A stretch of 59,307 nt of DNA from Hyphomicrobiales bacterium. GTDB lineage: Bacteria > Pseudomonadota > Alphaproteobacteria > Rhizobiales > Devosiaceae. The stretch lies in the NCBI GenBank assembly GCA_900470445.1, contig UCAU01000069.1, forward strand, positions 1 to 59,307. The letters are read 5' to 3'. Below the pieces are notes generated by a model. That model did not search any database. It saw only the letters and a list, made by a program, of their open reading frames with translations, and was not told where the DNA came from. How positions within the stretch are numbered: position 1 is the first letter of the stretch; the number at the start of each line of letters is the position of its first letter. Positions 1 to 8,167 of the stretch are shown one piece after another. The position numbers were made by a program, and so were the translations under genes.

Positions 1-17
1 TCAAGGGGGAGGGAGGC
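1..17. repeat. Inverted copy of G/C-rich intergenic repeat
   Basis: Read on the reverse strand this is GCCTCCCTCCCCCTTGA, matching 16 of 17 bases at 1150-1166 (GCCTCCCTCCCCCTTGT). The two copies face each other and bracket the HxlR/FMN-reductase pair. The element may extend beyond the window start. This is seen directly; its origin is unknown. Confidence 0.5.
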
Positions 18-44
18 GACCATACCGAACTCAGAGCAAGATGC

Positions 45-467
45 CTACTCCGCCGCCTGCATTGGCTGATGCAGCACAACCCGGCCCTTGGGCTTGGGCA
101 TGGCGTCGGGGTGGGCGTCGAAATAGCGCATCCGGGCGGCGATGACTTTGGGGCGGTTGTTGACGGCCCAATTGCCCAGCGCTTGCAGCGGCCCCTGCAG
201 GTCGCGGCCCAGCTCGGTCAATTCGTAATCGACCCTGGGGGGAATCGATGGCGTTACGGTGCGGGTGACGAAGCCGTCCATTTCCAGATCGCGCAGCGTG
301 GCAGTCAGCACTTTCTGGCTGATGCCGCCGATGACCCGCTTGATTTCGCCGAAGCGCATCGGGCCTTCGCTGAGCTTGTTGATGATCAAAACGGTCCACT
401 TGCCGCCAATCTGATGCAGGATTTCGCTGACCGGGCGGCAATCGTGGTGGGGCTCAATTGGTTTCAT
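45..467 (-). CDS. HxlR-family winged-helix transcriptional regulator
   Basis: A 140-residue protein of normal HxlR/MarR-like length, made of one winged-helix domain. The N-terminal CRPVSEILHQIGGKWTVLII stretch and the following GPMRFGEI and ISQKVLTATLRDLE segments are characteristic of HxlR proteins, in which the last forms the recognition helix. The conserved Cys near residue 10 is the position used for redox or electrophile sensing in YodB/HypR-type members. The gene is divergent from the FMN reductase at 563, with about 95 bp between the starts. HxlR regulators commonly control an adjacent quinone or azo reductase, so this is probably its local regulator. The inducer is unknown. Confidence 0.88.
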   Translation of the reverse strand: MKPIEPHHDCRPVSEILHQIGGKWTVLIINKLSEGPMRFGEIKRVIGGISQKVLTATLRDLEMDGFVTRTVTPSIPPRVDYELTELGRDLQGPLQALGNWAVNNRPKVIAARMRYFDAHPDAMPKPKGRVVLHQPMQAAE

Positions 468-562
468 TCAGGTGCCTATCGTATCGCAAAAGTGCCGTCT
501 TGCGGCATCGGATATAGTCACTCATATAGCCTCAGTCTCTAACGGATACCATAGGCTTTATC

Positions 563-1135
563 ATGAAAACCGTCGCCGTCCTCGTTGGCAGCCTGAGCCC
601 CAATTCCATCAACCGCCAGCTGACGCAGACGCTGGAAAAGTTGGCCGGCGGCAAGCTGAAATTCAACTATGCCGATCTGGGCAGCCTGCCCCACTACGAC
701 AATGAGCTGTGGAGCAACCCGCCGGCGGCGGTCACCCAGTTCAAGCAGCTGGTGGAAGGCGCGGATGCCGTGCTGATCGCCATGCCCGAATTCAACCGCT
801 CCTTCCCCGCGCTGATCAAGAACGCGCTGGATTGGGGTTCGCGGCCCTGGGGACAAAGCTCATGGCATGGCAAACCCACCGCGCTGATTGGCGCCTCGGT
901 TGGCGCCGTTGGTACGGCGGCGGGCCAGGGCCACTTGCGGTCCATCCTGCCGGTCTATGGCCTGATCCTGATGGGTCAGCCGGAAATGTATTTCACCATG
1001 AAGCCGGGCCTGATCACCGACGACCTGGAAGTAACCGACGAGGCAACGGCGACGTTCCTCTCGGGTTGGACGGACAAGTTTGCCGCGTTCATCGAGCGCT
1101 ATGGGGACGTCGCGCTGGACGTTGCTGCGGAATAG
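563..1135 (+). CDS. NADPH-dependent FMN reductase (flavodoxin-like quinone/azo reductase family)
   Basis: A 190-residue flavodoxin-fold oxidoreductase. The N-terminal GSLSPNSINRQL segment matches the FMN-phosphate loop (GSxRxxSxN), and PEFNRSFPALIKNALDW matches the PEYNxSxPxxLKNAIDW signature of the family. Such cytosolic enzymes reduce FMN, quinones, azo dyes or chromate with NAD(P)H. The ATG at 563 sits just before the motif, as is usual, though no strong Shine-Dalgarno is visible. The gene is divergent from an HxlR regulator, which suggests induction by an electrophile or oxidant. The substrate cannot be assigned. Confidence 0.9.
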   Translation: MKTVAVLVGSLSPNSINRQLTQTLEKLAGGKLKFNYADLGSLPHYDNELWSNPPAAVTQFKQLVEGADAVLIAMPEFNRSFPALIKNALDWGSRPWGQSSWHGKPTALIGASVGAVGTAAGQGHLRSILPVYGLILMGQPEMYFTMKPGLITDDLEVTDEATATFLSGWTDKFAAFIERYGDVALDVAAE

Positions 1136-1149
1136 TTTGACGCCGATCT

Positions 1150-1184
1150 GCCTCCCTCCCCCTTGTGGGGAGGGATTGAGGGTG
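1150..1184. terminator. G/C-rich hairpin between convergent genes
   Basis: CCCTCCCC (1154-1161) and GGGGAGGG (1167-1174) form an 8-bp stem with a 5-nt loop, placed between the stop codons of the FMN reductase (+) and the ferredoxin (-). The position suits a bidirectional terminator, but no T tract follows. The same sequence recurs inverted at the window start. Confidence 0.4.
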
Positions 1185-1203
1185 GAAGTCTGGGCGCGAA
1201 GCC

Positions 1204-1524
1204 TCAGTCCTTGGCCGCACTCGGCGCCAAAGTCAGCTTGAGGCCATCCAGCGCGTCACTCATCAATATCTGGCAGGAGAGGCGCGAATTGGCGCGGACG
1301 TCGCCGACGCTGTCGAGCATGTCCTCTTCCTCGTCGCTCGGGGTGCCGACCACGTCCATCCAGTCCTTGTCGACATAGACATGGCAGGTGGCGCAGCTGA
1401 GCGCGCCGCCGCACTCGGCCTTGATGTTGAGGCCCCAGTCACGGATCACTTCCATGGCGCGCCAGCCCTCGAGCCCTTCAAGCTCGTGGACGTCGCCGGC
1501 CTGGTCGGTGACTTGGATTTTCAT
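1204..1524 (-). CDS. [2Fe-2S] ferredoxin, adrenodoxin/plant-like fold (paralogue 1)
   Basis: A 106-residue electron carrier. Cys38-x5-Cys44-x2-Cys47 with a distal Cys84 (RLSCQ) is the [2Fe-2S] ligand set, and the ECGGxxSCATCHVYV context is that of the adrenodoxin-like group. A longer reading to 1593 adds 23 G/P/R-rich residues. The ATG at 1524 is preferred because GAGGAAG lies about 6 nt upstream and the protein then begins directly with the beta-grasp (MKIQVTD). It lies 91 bp downstream of the ferredoxin-NADP reductase on the same strand, so the two probably act together, perhaps feeding the sulfite reductase of the upstream cys genes. That link is inferred. Confidence 0.93.
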   Translation of the reverse strand: MKIQVTDQAGDVHELEGLEGWRAMEVIRDWGLNIKAECGGALSCATCHVYVDKDWMDVVGTPSDEEEDMLDSVGDVRANSRLSCQILMSDALDGLKLTLAPSAAKD

Positions 1525-1615
1525 GGGCGCTTCCTCAACTCCGGGGCGTCCATACCCCCCTCCCGGCCTCCCCCGCAAGGGGAAAGCCCGCATACCATTC
1601 GACGAATTTGGAGGT

Positions 1616-2641
1616 TTAAGCCACGCCCAGCTTCTTCTGCAGCTTGGTGGAGCTGGTGGTGTATTGGAACACCACGCGCTCGTCCGGCGAGACGATCTTC
1701 TTGGCAGCCTGGGCCATCAGCGCCGCTTCGTGGAAGCCGGAGAGGATCAGCTTGAGCTTGCCCGGATACCAATTGATGTCGCCAATGGCGAAAATGCCGG
1801 GCACCGAGGTCTCGAACTTTTCGGTATCGACCTTGATCGTGTTGTCGTTGAGCTCAAGGCCCCAATCGGCCACCGGACCCAGCTTCATGGTGAGACCAAA
1901 GAAGGGCAGCAGGCGCGTTGCGGGCACCGAGAGATCGCCGGCATCGGTGGTCAGGTGCACATGGTTGATCTGGCCGTTCTCGCCATCGAGCTTGCCGATC
2001 TGACCAGTCAGGAAGTTGATCTTCCCCTCGCCCACCAGCTCCTGCATCTTGTTGACCGAAGCGGGCGCCGCCTTGAACACGGCGCGGCGGTGCACCAGGG
2101 TCAGCGAGCGCACGATGGGCTGCAGGTTGAGCGTCCAGTCGAGGGCGGAATCGCCGCCGCCGACAATCACCACGTCCTGGTCGCGGAAATCGTCCATCTT
2201 GCGGACGGAATAGAACACCGACTTGTTTTCAAAGGCCTCGATATTGTCGACCGGCGGGCGCTTGGGCTGGAACGAGCCGCCGCCAGCGGCGATGACTACG
2301 ACCTTGGCGTGGAAAATCTCGTCGACATCGGTCGCCAGCTTGAACGAGCCGTCTTCCTGCTTCTCAATGGAGTTGACCATGCGATTGAAGTGGAACTCGG
2401 GCGCAAACGGCGCGATCTGCGCCATCAGATTGTCGGTCAGATCCTGGCCGGTCACCACCGGGAAGCCGGGAATGTCATAGATCGGCTTTTCGGGATAAAG
2501 CTCTGCGCACTGCCCGCCGGGGCGATCCAGAATGTCGATGAAATGGCATTTGAGGTCGAGCAACCCGAGTTCGAAGGCCGCAAACAGCCCACAGGGGCCG
2601 GCGCCAATCACAACAACATCGGTGACGATTTCAGTGCTCAT
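1616..2641 (-). CDS. Ferredoxin--NADP(+) reductase, thioredoxin-reductase-like (type 2)
   Basis: A 341-residue FAD/NADPH flavoprotein. VVVIGAGPCGLFAAFELG near the N-terminus binds FAD, VVIVGGGDSALDWTLNL in the middle binds NADPH, and GIFAIGDINWYPGKLK near the C-terminus is the second FAD motif. It lacks the CxxC redox pair of thioredoxin reductases. With this length and the C-terminal helical extension it matches the homodimeric bacterial FNR2 group (YumC-like). It transfers electrons between NADPH and ferredoxin in the cytosol. It lies just upstream of a [2Fe-2S] ferredoxin and 150 bp downstream of the cysH fusion on the same strand, so it may power sulfite reduction. Confidence 0.92.
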   Translation of the reverse strand: MSTEIVTDVVVIGAGPCGLFAAFELGLLDLKCHFIDILDRPGGQCAELYPEKPIYDIPGFPVVTGQDLTDNLMAQIAPFAPEFHFNRMVNSIEKQEDGSFKLATDVDEIFHAKVVVIAAGGGSFQPKRPPVDNIEAFENKSVFYSVRKMDDFRDQDVVIVGGGDSALDWTLNLQPIVRSLTLVHRRAVFKAAPASVNKMQELVGEGKINFLTGQIGKLDGENGQINHVHLTTDAGDLSVPATRLLPFFGLTMKLGPVADWGLELNDNTIKVDTEKFETSVPGIFAIGDINWYPGKLKLILSGFHEAALMAQAAKKIVSPDERVVFQYTTSSTKLQKKLGVA

Positions 2642-2689
2642 GCTTTTCTCAAAGTCCGTTCTTGCCGAGGCATGACAGTTTACCTCGGT

Positions 2690-2756
2690 GTCATTCCCGG
2701 CAAAGCGGGAACCTCTGTTTCAGCAAAACGGGGGTTCCCGCTTTCGCGGGAATGAC
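2690..2756. repeat. Dispersed GTCATTCC-type inverted repeat
   Basis: The arms 2690-2713 and 2733-2756 are inverted copies matching at 22 of 24 bases, each starting GTCATTCCCG and holding its own small CCCG..CGGG dyad. The element fills the gap between the cysH fusion and the FNR gene. It could be a REP/RIME-like element and could also shape the mRNA end of the cys operon. Confidence 0.7.
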
Positions 2757-2792
2757 CCTGTGGGTTAATGTGATAAACCCGCTCCACTTACC

Positions 2793-4067
2793 TCAATGGG
2801 CGCGGCGAAGGAAGGGGCGCGTGCCGGCGGGAACTTCGGTAATGCCCACTGGCTGGTAGAACAGCGCCACTTCAGGCAAGCGATTTTCGATCAATGCCTG
2901 CCTTGTGGGTTCATGGGTCACCACAAAGGCATTGAAGCCGCAGCGGCGCATCAGCGGAATCTGATCCTGAAGCACATCGCCTATCGCGCGGATTTCATTG
3001 CCATATCCATAGCGCTCGGCCAGCAGCCGACCCACCGAATAGCCGCGCCCATCGGTAAAGGCGGGGAATTTGATGGCGATGGAGGCAAAGCGGCCCAGAT
3101 CGGCCTCTGCGTCCTCGATCCGGTCGCCCGGAACGATCAGCAGGCCCAGCGGATGCGGATTGGCCAGCACGGCATCGCGATTGGCCAAGAACACGGCCAG
3201 CGGCACATGCTTGTAGCTGACGGTCGCGGGGTCGTCGCCTTCCGCCCATTCATGGAACGGGTCAGCGATGAAGGCGCCATCCTTCCACAGACTGTGTTTG
3301 GTCGCGGCAGTCATCGGCTTGGCGATCGCTCCGTTGAAATCGAAATGGATGCCGCACTCTTTTTTGTTGAGGCCGCGCCACCGGCCGGCTCGCGGGTCCT
3401 CGCCCTCGGCAACCACCGAGGTGCAGGGCGCGCAGCCGATCGACTTGTAGCCCTTAGCGAAGAGCGGGTGCTCGGGCAAGCCGTGGTCGATCTTGTATTG
3501 GTTGACATCGGCATCGGAGAAATAGGCCAGCGGATTGACCTTGATGCGATCGTCGCTCGTCAGCTCGAAATGCGGCAGCACGCCGCGTTCCTTGGTCTGG
3601 AAGCGCTTGCGGCCGGTAACCCAGCCGCCATATTGCTCGGTGACCGGCTCAAGCGGCTCGGTCTTGCGGATATGGCAGCAAGAGTCAGGATCGGTTTCCC
3701 AGAGATCGCCAGTCGGGTCGAAGCGCTTCACATCCTCAGAATTGGGATGCAGGGCATGCACATTGATCAGGCCGAGATGCTTTTTGAGCGTTTCGACATA
3801 GTCGAGCGTTTCGCGGAAATGCTTGCCGGTTTCGAGGAAATAGACCGGCAGGCTCGGATCGACCTGCGCGACCAGGTGCAGCAGTACAGCGGAGTCCGCG
3901 CCAAAGGACGACACGACAGCCAGATCGCCTGCGAGGATTTCGCTGGCGGCCTGACGAAGGACGCCAACAGCGTCCATCTCGTCAAACATGCCGTTGAGCG
4001 CCAGAATGCCAAGGGCGCGCAATTTGTCATGCGCGGCCGGAACGGGGCCCAATTTAGGCATTGCCAT
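2793..4067 (-). CDS. cysH: Assimilatory APS reductase CysH fused to a DUF934 domain
   Basis: A 424-residue two-domain protein. Residues 1-251 are the CysH reductase: SSFGADSAV near 53-61 is the PP-loop, Cys130-Cys131 and Cys212/Cys215 are the [4Fe-4S] ligands that mark APS-type reductases, and KKECGIH (Cys238) is the catalytic tail. From Met252 the sequence is a complete DUF934 domain, usually a separate gene next to cysI/cysH. The reading frame runs through without a stop. The ATG at 4067 has an AAGGAGG 6 nt upstream and overlaps the cysI stop by 14 nt; a longer reading to 4439 is only out-of-frame cysI. It reduces adenylyl sulfate to sulfite for the next enzyme, CysI. Confidence 0.93.
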   Translation of the reverse strand: MAMPKLGPVPAAHDKLRALGILALNGMFDEMDAVGVLRQAASEILAGDLAVVSSFGADSAVLLHLVAQVDPSLPVYFLETGKHFRETLDYVETLKKHLGLINVHALHPNSEDVKRFDPTGDLWETDPDSCCHIRKTEPLEPVTEQYGGWVTGRKRFQTKERGVLPHFELTSDDRIKVNPLAYFSDADVNQYKIDHGLPEHPLFAKGYKSIGCAPCTSVVAEGEDPRAGRWRGLNKKECGIHFDFNGAIAKPMTAATKHSLWKDGAFIADPFHEWAEGDDPATVSYKHVPLAVFLANRDAVLANPHPLGLLIVPGDRIEDAEADLGRFASIAIKFPAFTDGRGYSVGRLLAERYGYGNEIRAIGDVLQDQIPLMRRCGFNAFVVTHEPTRQALIENRLPEVALFYQPVGITEVPAGTRPFLRRAH

Positions 4068-5712
4068 AGAGGGCCTCCTTGAACGGCGCTTCGCCCAGGC
4101 GGCGATAGGCGGCGATGAAGCTTTCGTCAGCGCTTTCGCGCTTGGCGATATAGGTGTCGACCAGTGTTTCGATGGCGCCGGGCACCGCATCGGCCTCAAA
4201 GCCGGGTCCGATGATCTTGCCCACGGAAGCGTGCTCGGTGGCGTCGCCGCCCAGGGTGATCTGGTAGAGCTCACCGCCCTTTTTCTCGACGCCCAGAATG
4301 CCGATATGGCCGACATGGTGGTGGCCGCAGGCGTTGATGCAGCCGGAAATCTTGATCTTGAGATCGCCGATTTCCGCCTGCCGCTTGGGCTCGGCGAACT
4401 TTTTCGAGATTTCCTGCGCGATGGGGATCGAGCGGGCATTGGCCAGGGCGCAGAAATCGAGGCCCGGGCAGCAGATCATGTCGGTGATCAGCCCTGTATT
4501 GCCTTCGGCGAGGCCGGTGGCGACCAGTGCGTCATAGACAGCGCGCAGGTCGGCAATGGCGACATGGGGCAGGACCAGGTTCTGCTCGTGGGTCACGCGC
4601 AACTCGTCGAACGCATAGCGCTCGGCAATATCGGCAATGTCGTCCATCTGCTTGTCGGTGGCGTCGCCCGGGGCGCCGCCAACCGGCTTGAGTGAGATGG
4701 TGACCGAGGCATAACCCGGCTCGCGGTGCGAATTGATATTGTGATCGAGCCAGCGGCCATAGGCGGGATCGATGATGGACTGATAGGCCACATCGATCTT
4801 GGTGGCGGGCTGGGCCTTGAATTGCGGCGGCGCGAAATAGGCCGTGATGCGGTCCACTTCCTCGGACGGCAGGGTCAGCACACCGCCGCGCACTTCGGCA
4901 AACTCGGCTTCCACCTGCCCCTTGATGGTCTCAAGGCCTTCTTCGTGCACCAGGATCTTGATGCGTGCCTTGTATTTGTTATCGCGGCGGCCATAGCGAT
5001 TATAGACCCGCATGATGGATTCGAGATACGCCAGCAGGTGCTCATTGGGCACGAAGCTGTTGATCAGCTTGCCGATCATCGGCGTGCGACCCAGGCCACC
5101 GCCGACCCAGACTTCCCAACCGATTTCGCCGGCCGCATTGGTAGCGGCTTGCAGGCCGATATCGTGGAAGCGGATGGCGGCGCGATCGTTCGGCGCGCCG
5201 GTGATGGCGATCTTGAACTTGCGCGGCAGATAGCTGAATTCGGGATGCAGGCTGGACCATTGGCGCAGGATTTCGGCAATCGGGCGCGGATCGATGATTT
5301 CGTCGGCGGCGGCACCAGCGAAATGGTCGGCCGTGACATTGCGGATGCAATTGCCCGAGGTCTGGATGGCATGCATTTCGACCGAGGCCAGCTCTTCCAG
5401 GATCACCGGAATATCCTTGAGCTTGGGCCAGTTGAACTGGATGTTCTGCCGCGTGGTGAAGTGGCCATAGCCGCGATCATAGGTGCGGGCGATATGGGCA
5501 AACTTGCGCATCTGCTTGCTCGACAGCGTGCCATAGGGCACCGCGATGCGCAGCATATAGGCGTGCAATTGCAGGTAGAGCCCGTTCATCAGCCGCAGGG
5601 GGCGGAACTGGTCTTCGCTCAGCTCGCCCGAGAGGCGGCGCTTGACCTGATCGGCAAATTGGCTGGTGCGGCCAGCAACGAAAGCCGCGTCGAATTCGTC
5701 ATATCGATACAT
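4054..5712 (-). CDS. cysI: Sulfite (nitrite/sulfite) reductase hemoprotein
   Basis: A 552-residue siroheme/[4Fe-4S] reductase converting sulfite to sulfide. The cluster and siroheme ligands are Cys415-x5-Cys421 and Cys458-x3-Cys462 in the CCPGLDFCALANAR and SGCINACGHHHVG motifs. Two ferrite-like and two nitrite/sulfite-reductase repeats fit the length. Electrons probably come from ferredoxin, as no CysJ flavoprotein is nearby while FNR and ferredoxin are. I chose the ATG at 5712 with GAGGA just upstream over the GTG at 5724. It overlaps the DUF2849 gene by 14 nt upstream and cysH by 14 nt downstream, showing tight translational coupling. A nitrite-reducing role is less likely given the neighbours. 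Confidence 0.92.
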   Translation of the reverse strand: MYRYDEFDAAFVAGRTSQFADQVKRRLSGELSEDQFRPLRLMNGLYLQLHAYMLRIAVPYGTLSSKQMRKFAHIARTYDRGYGHFTTRQNIQFNWPKLKDIPVILEELASVEMHAIQTSGNCIRNVTADHFAGAAADEIIDPRPIAEILRQWSSLHPEFSYLPRKFKIAITGAPNDRAAIRFHDIGLQAATNAAGEIGWEVWVGGGLGRTPMIGKLINSFVPNEHLLAYLESIMRVYNRYGRRDNKYKARIKILVHEEGLETIKGQVEAEFAEVRGGVLTLPSEEVDRITAYFAPPQFKAQPATKIDVAYQSIIDPAYGRWLDHNINSHREPGYASVTISLKPVGGAPGDATDKQMDDIADIAERYAFDELRVTHEQNLVLPHVAIADLRAVYDALVATGLAEGNTGLITDMICCPGLDFCALANARSIPIAQEISKKFAEPKRQAEIGDLKIKISGCINACGHHHVGHIGILGVEKKGGELYQITLGGDATEHASVGKIIGPGFEADAVPGAIETLVDTYIAKRESADESFIAAYRRLGEAPFKEALYGNA

Positions 5713-6022
5713 GACCGTCCTCACCCAGATGCTGGCGGTCGTAGATCTCGCCGTTCAATGTCAGGGGCGCGGTAGGACCCGCTGCCCTTATGCGTTCGCG
5801 CAAGCGCTTGGGGATGACAAGGCCGTCCACCTGGCTCACTTCCTCGATCTCGAGACTGATGACGCGGCCGCCGGCCTTGGTCGCGATCAAGGCTGCATCG
5901 CGCTCGGCCGTCTCCTCTTTGCCGAAGAGCCGGGCGGCTTGCAGGTCCTCGACCCAATTGTTGTGGGCGTCGAGGTAAACCGTCGCCCCCGATATCAGCT
6001 CATTGCCGGTCAGAATTTCCAT
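5699..6022 (-). CDS. DUF2849 protein of the sulfite-reductase operon
   Basis: A 107-residue protein of unknown biochemical function. The TGNELISGATVYLDAHNNWVE opening, the central AARLF segment and the EVSQVDGLVIPKRLRERIR C-terminal part match the DUF2849 family, which in alphaproteobacteria is found between cysG and cysI. It starts 4 nt after the cysG stop and overlaps cysI by 14 nt, so it is surely co-translated. No catalytic motif, metal-binding Cys cluster or membrane segment is visible. A role as small accessory or assembly factor for sulfite reductase is inferred from context only. Confidence 0.85.
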   Translation of the reverse strand: MEILTGNELISGATVYLDAHNNWVEDLQAARLFGKEETAERDAALIATKAGGRVISLEIEEVSQVDGLVIPKRLRERIRAAGPTAPLTLNGEIYDRQHLGEDGHVSI

Positions 6023-6026
6023 GCTG

Positions 6027-7421
6027 CTATGCTACCTTGAAGCTCATGCCGGTAAGCTGGGCGGCATCTGCCCAATCACCGGCCTCAACGGCTTCGCCTA
6101 CGAAAATGATTGCCGGACCATCGGCAAACGCTACGGCATTGGCCGCCAGCGTCCCCAGAGTTCCGCAATAGGTGGATTTGTCGGCCCGGCCTGCATTGAC
6201 CACGATGCCGATGGGCAGCGCGGGGCTGGCGCCCTGCTCGATCAGGCGGGCGGCGACTTGGGGGGCAATGGACTTGCCCATATAGAGCGCCAGCGTCAGG
6301 CCGGATTGGGCCAGGGCCGCCCAATGGGTCAGGTCGCTATCGTCGGCGCCATGGGCGGTAGCCATGACGAAGCCGCTGGAGACTTTGCGCAGGGTGACCG
6401 GGGTGGCGGTGTCCGCGGCAGCGGCAAGCGCTGCACTGACGCCGGGCACGATCTGATAGGGCACACCAGCCTTGCGCAGGGCGGCGATTTCTTCGCCGGC
6501 GCGGCCGAAAATCATTGGGTCGCCAGATTTGAGGCGGGCAACCTTTTTGCCCTCCTTGGCGAGGCGAACGATCAGCGTGTTGATCTGGGCCTGGCTGAAG
6601 CTGTGGTGGCCCTTGGCTTTGCCGACGGAAATCTGCTCGGCGTCGCGGCGGCCCATCTGCACCACGGCATCGGGCACGAGCTGATCATGCACGATGACAT
6701 CGGCTTCCTGCAGCAGTCGCTGGGCGCGCAGGGTGAGCAGGTCTTCCGAACCCGGACCGGCGCCGATCAGCCAGACAACGCCATTAGCGTGGGCATTGTC
6801 GGCATGCTGGGCCAGCAGGGTTTCGGCGGCGCTAGCGCCCTGCCCTGCGGCTTCGGCGGCTTCAATGGCAGGCGAGGTCACCAGCGCTTCGTAAAAGCGG
6901 CGACGGGCGGCGCCATCGTGAATCAGGCTCTCAACCTTGTGGCGCAACCCACCGGCAAGCCTGGCGATTTTGCCGATGCGGGGCGACAGCATCGCCTCGA
7001 TGCGGGCGCGGACCAGTCGGGCCAGAACTGGCGCATCACCTTCGGTGGAGATGGCGACGGTAAGCGGCGCGCGATCGACGATGGAGGGCGTGTAGAAATC
7101 GCATTCGGCGGGGACATCGACCACGTTGAGCGGGATGCCACGGGCACGGGCTTCAACCTTGGCGCGGTCGGCCGCGGCGCTTTCTTCGGCGACGAAAACC
7201 AGAGCCGTATTATCGAGATCGGCGGCGATAAAATCGCGCTCGATCAGGGTGACGGAGAGGCCGGAAAAGTCGGCTTCGATCTGGGGGGAGATAATCACGA
7301 CCTGCGCGGTCGTCTTAGTCACCAGCCGGGCTTTGTTGAGGGCTTCTTCACCACCGCCGACGATGACGATGCGCAGACCCTGTACCTTGTAGCTCAACGA
7401 AAATGTGTTGAGATAACCCAT
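6027..7421 (-). CDS. cysG: Siroheme synthase CysG (trifunctional)
   Basis: A 464-residue two-module enzyme making siroheme for CysI from uroporphyrinogen III. The N-terminal half has the NAD-binding IVIVGGGEEALNKARLV motif of precorrin-2 dehydrogenase/ferrochelatase. The C-terminal half is a uroporphyrinogen methyltransferase: VVWLIGAGPGSEDLLTLRA and SGDPMIFGRAGEEI are its SAM/substrate signatures. The length equals that of canonical CysG. I prefer the ATG at 7421 (MGYLNTF) to a TTG 27 nt upstream. It is the first gene of the four-gene cys operon and its product supplies the cofactor of the third. Confidence 0.93.
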   Translation of the reverse strand: MGYLNTFSLSYKVQGLRIVIVGGGEEALNKARLVTKTTAQVVIISPQIEADFSGLSVTLIERDFIAADLDNTALVFVAEESAAADRAKVEARARGIPLNVVDVPAECDFYTPSIVDRAPLTVAISTEGDAPVLARLVRARIEAMLSPRIGKIARLAGGLRHKVESLIHDGAARRRFYEALVTSPAIEAAEAAGQGASAAETLLAQHADNAHANGVVWLIGAGPGSEDLLTLRAQRLLQEADVIVHDQLVPDAVVQMGRRDAEQISVGKAKGHHSFSQAQINTLIVRLAKEGKKVARLKSGDPMIFGRAGEEIAALRKAGVPYQIVPGVSAALAAAADTATPVTLRKVSSGFVMATAHGADDSDLTHWAALAQSGLTLALYMGKSIAPQVAARLIEQGASPALPIGIVVNAGRADKSTYCGTLGTLAANAVAFADGPAIIFVGEAVEAGDWADAAQLTGMSFKVA

Positions 7422-7758
7422 TGGAACCCTGTTGTGAGTGGCGGGCAAAATAATCCACTCCGGCCCGAATACACAAGGCGTTGAAATTCAATAGCTTTTA
7501 TATTTCCCTAGCGGGGCATGGCGTGGAACGCCCACAATGGGAATACCACAAACCCGCTAAATGAATCTTTCCGCCGGGGAAGCGGAGAAAATTTTACTCT
7601 GGGGATATGGCAGGGACGTTCTCACAAACACGGCGTCATTCCGGCGCAGGCCGGAATCCATGCTGTGTTCCCTCCCACTCATCCAATGCATGGATGGCCT
7701 TCAGCATGGATCCCGGCCTGCGCCGGGATGACATCGTGGGTGGGGCGAATGTGGAGCC
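7422..7758. other. Intergenic region upstream of cysG with palindromes
   Basis: There is no convincing gene in these 337 bp. They should hold the promoter of the reverse-strand cys operon. TTGAA-A-TTCAA at 7481-7491 is an 11-bp odd palindrome about 60 bp upstream of the cysG start and a candidate regulator site, though no family can be named. The rest is the GTCATTCC repeat at 7635-7732. Confidence 0.4.
7635..7732. repeat. Dispersed GTCATTCC-type inverted repeat with CATGGAT loop
   Basis: The arms 7635-7665 and 7702-7732 are inverted copies agreeing at 29 of 31 bases. Each begins GTCATTCCGG or GTCATCCCGG and contains its own GGC-GCAG-GCC dyad. The first 22 bases of the left arm recur exactly at 59286-59307. 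The element lies at the 3' end of ferredoxin paralogue 2. Confidence 0.75.
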
Positions 7759-8079
7759 TTAGCCCTGACGGCTCGGCACATGCACGACGAGGCCGTCCAG
7801 CTCGTCCTTGACCTTGATCTGGCACGACAGGCGGCTGCTGGCTTTCACGTCGAAGGCGAAGTCGAGCATGTCTTCTTCCATGTTCGAGGGGCCGCCGACC
7901 GTTTCGGTCCAGGCGTCATCGACATAGACATGGCAGGTGGCGCAGGTGCAGGCGCCGCCGCATTCGGCCACGATGCCCGGTATGCCGTTCATGATGGCGG
8001 TTTCCATCACGGTGGCGCCGTTCTGGCCTTCAGTCTCGATGCGTTCGCCGTCCTGCTGGACGAAAGTGATCTTGGTCAT
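7759..8079 (-). CDS. [2Fe-2S] ferredoxin, adrenodoxin-like (paralogue 2)
   Basis: A 106-residue ferredoxin of exactly the same length and layout as the one at 1204-1524. Ligands are Cys40-x5-Cys46-x2-Cys49 and Cys86 (RLSCQ); an additional Cys44 lies inside the loop (ECGGACTCATCH). The two share the CATCHVYVD and EEDMLD motifs but differ elsewhere, so they are ancient paralogues rather than a recent copy. It stands alone on the reverse strand, with a palindromic repeat downstream and a methyltransferase gene ending upstream. Its redox partner is not evident from the neighbours. Confidence 0.92.
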   Translation of the reverse strand: MTKITFVQQDGERIETEGQNGATVMETAIMNGIPGIVAECGGACTCATCHVYVDDAWTETVGGPSNMEEDMLDFAFDVKASSRLSCQIKVKDELDGLVVHVPSRQG

Positions 8080-8167
8080 AGGTCTCTAAGGGCTTGCTGT
8101 TCACCAAGGATATAGAGGCTGGGAGGCGGTTTAGGAACCCTGCGCACGGCATTGCGGGATTGCGCCC

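Noticed and set aside
4068..4439. N-terminal extension of the CysH fusion
   Set aside because: It is out-of-frame cysI sequence, Ser/Pro/Arg-rich. The SD and overlap support the ATG at 4067.
6003..7484. A 493-codon forward ORF opposite cysG
   Set aside because: CysG is intact on the other strand with all motifs; the forward product is Gly-rich and unlike any family.
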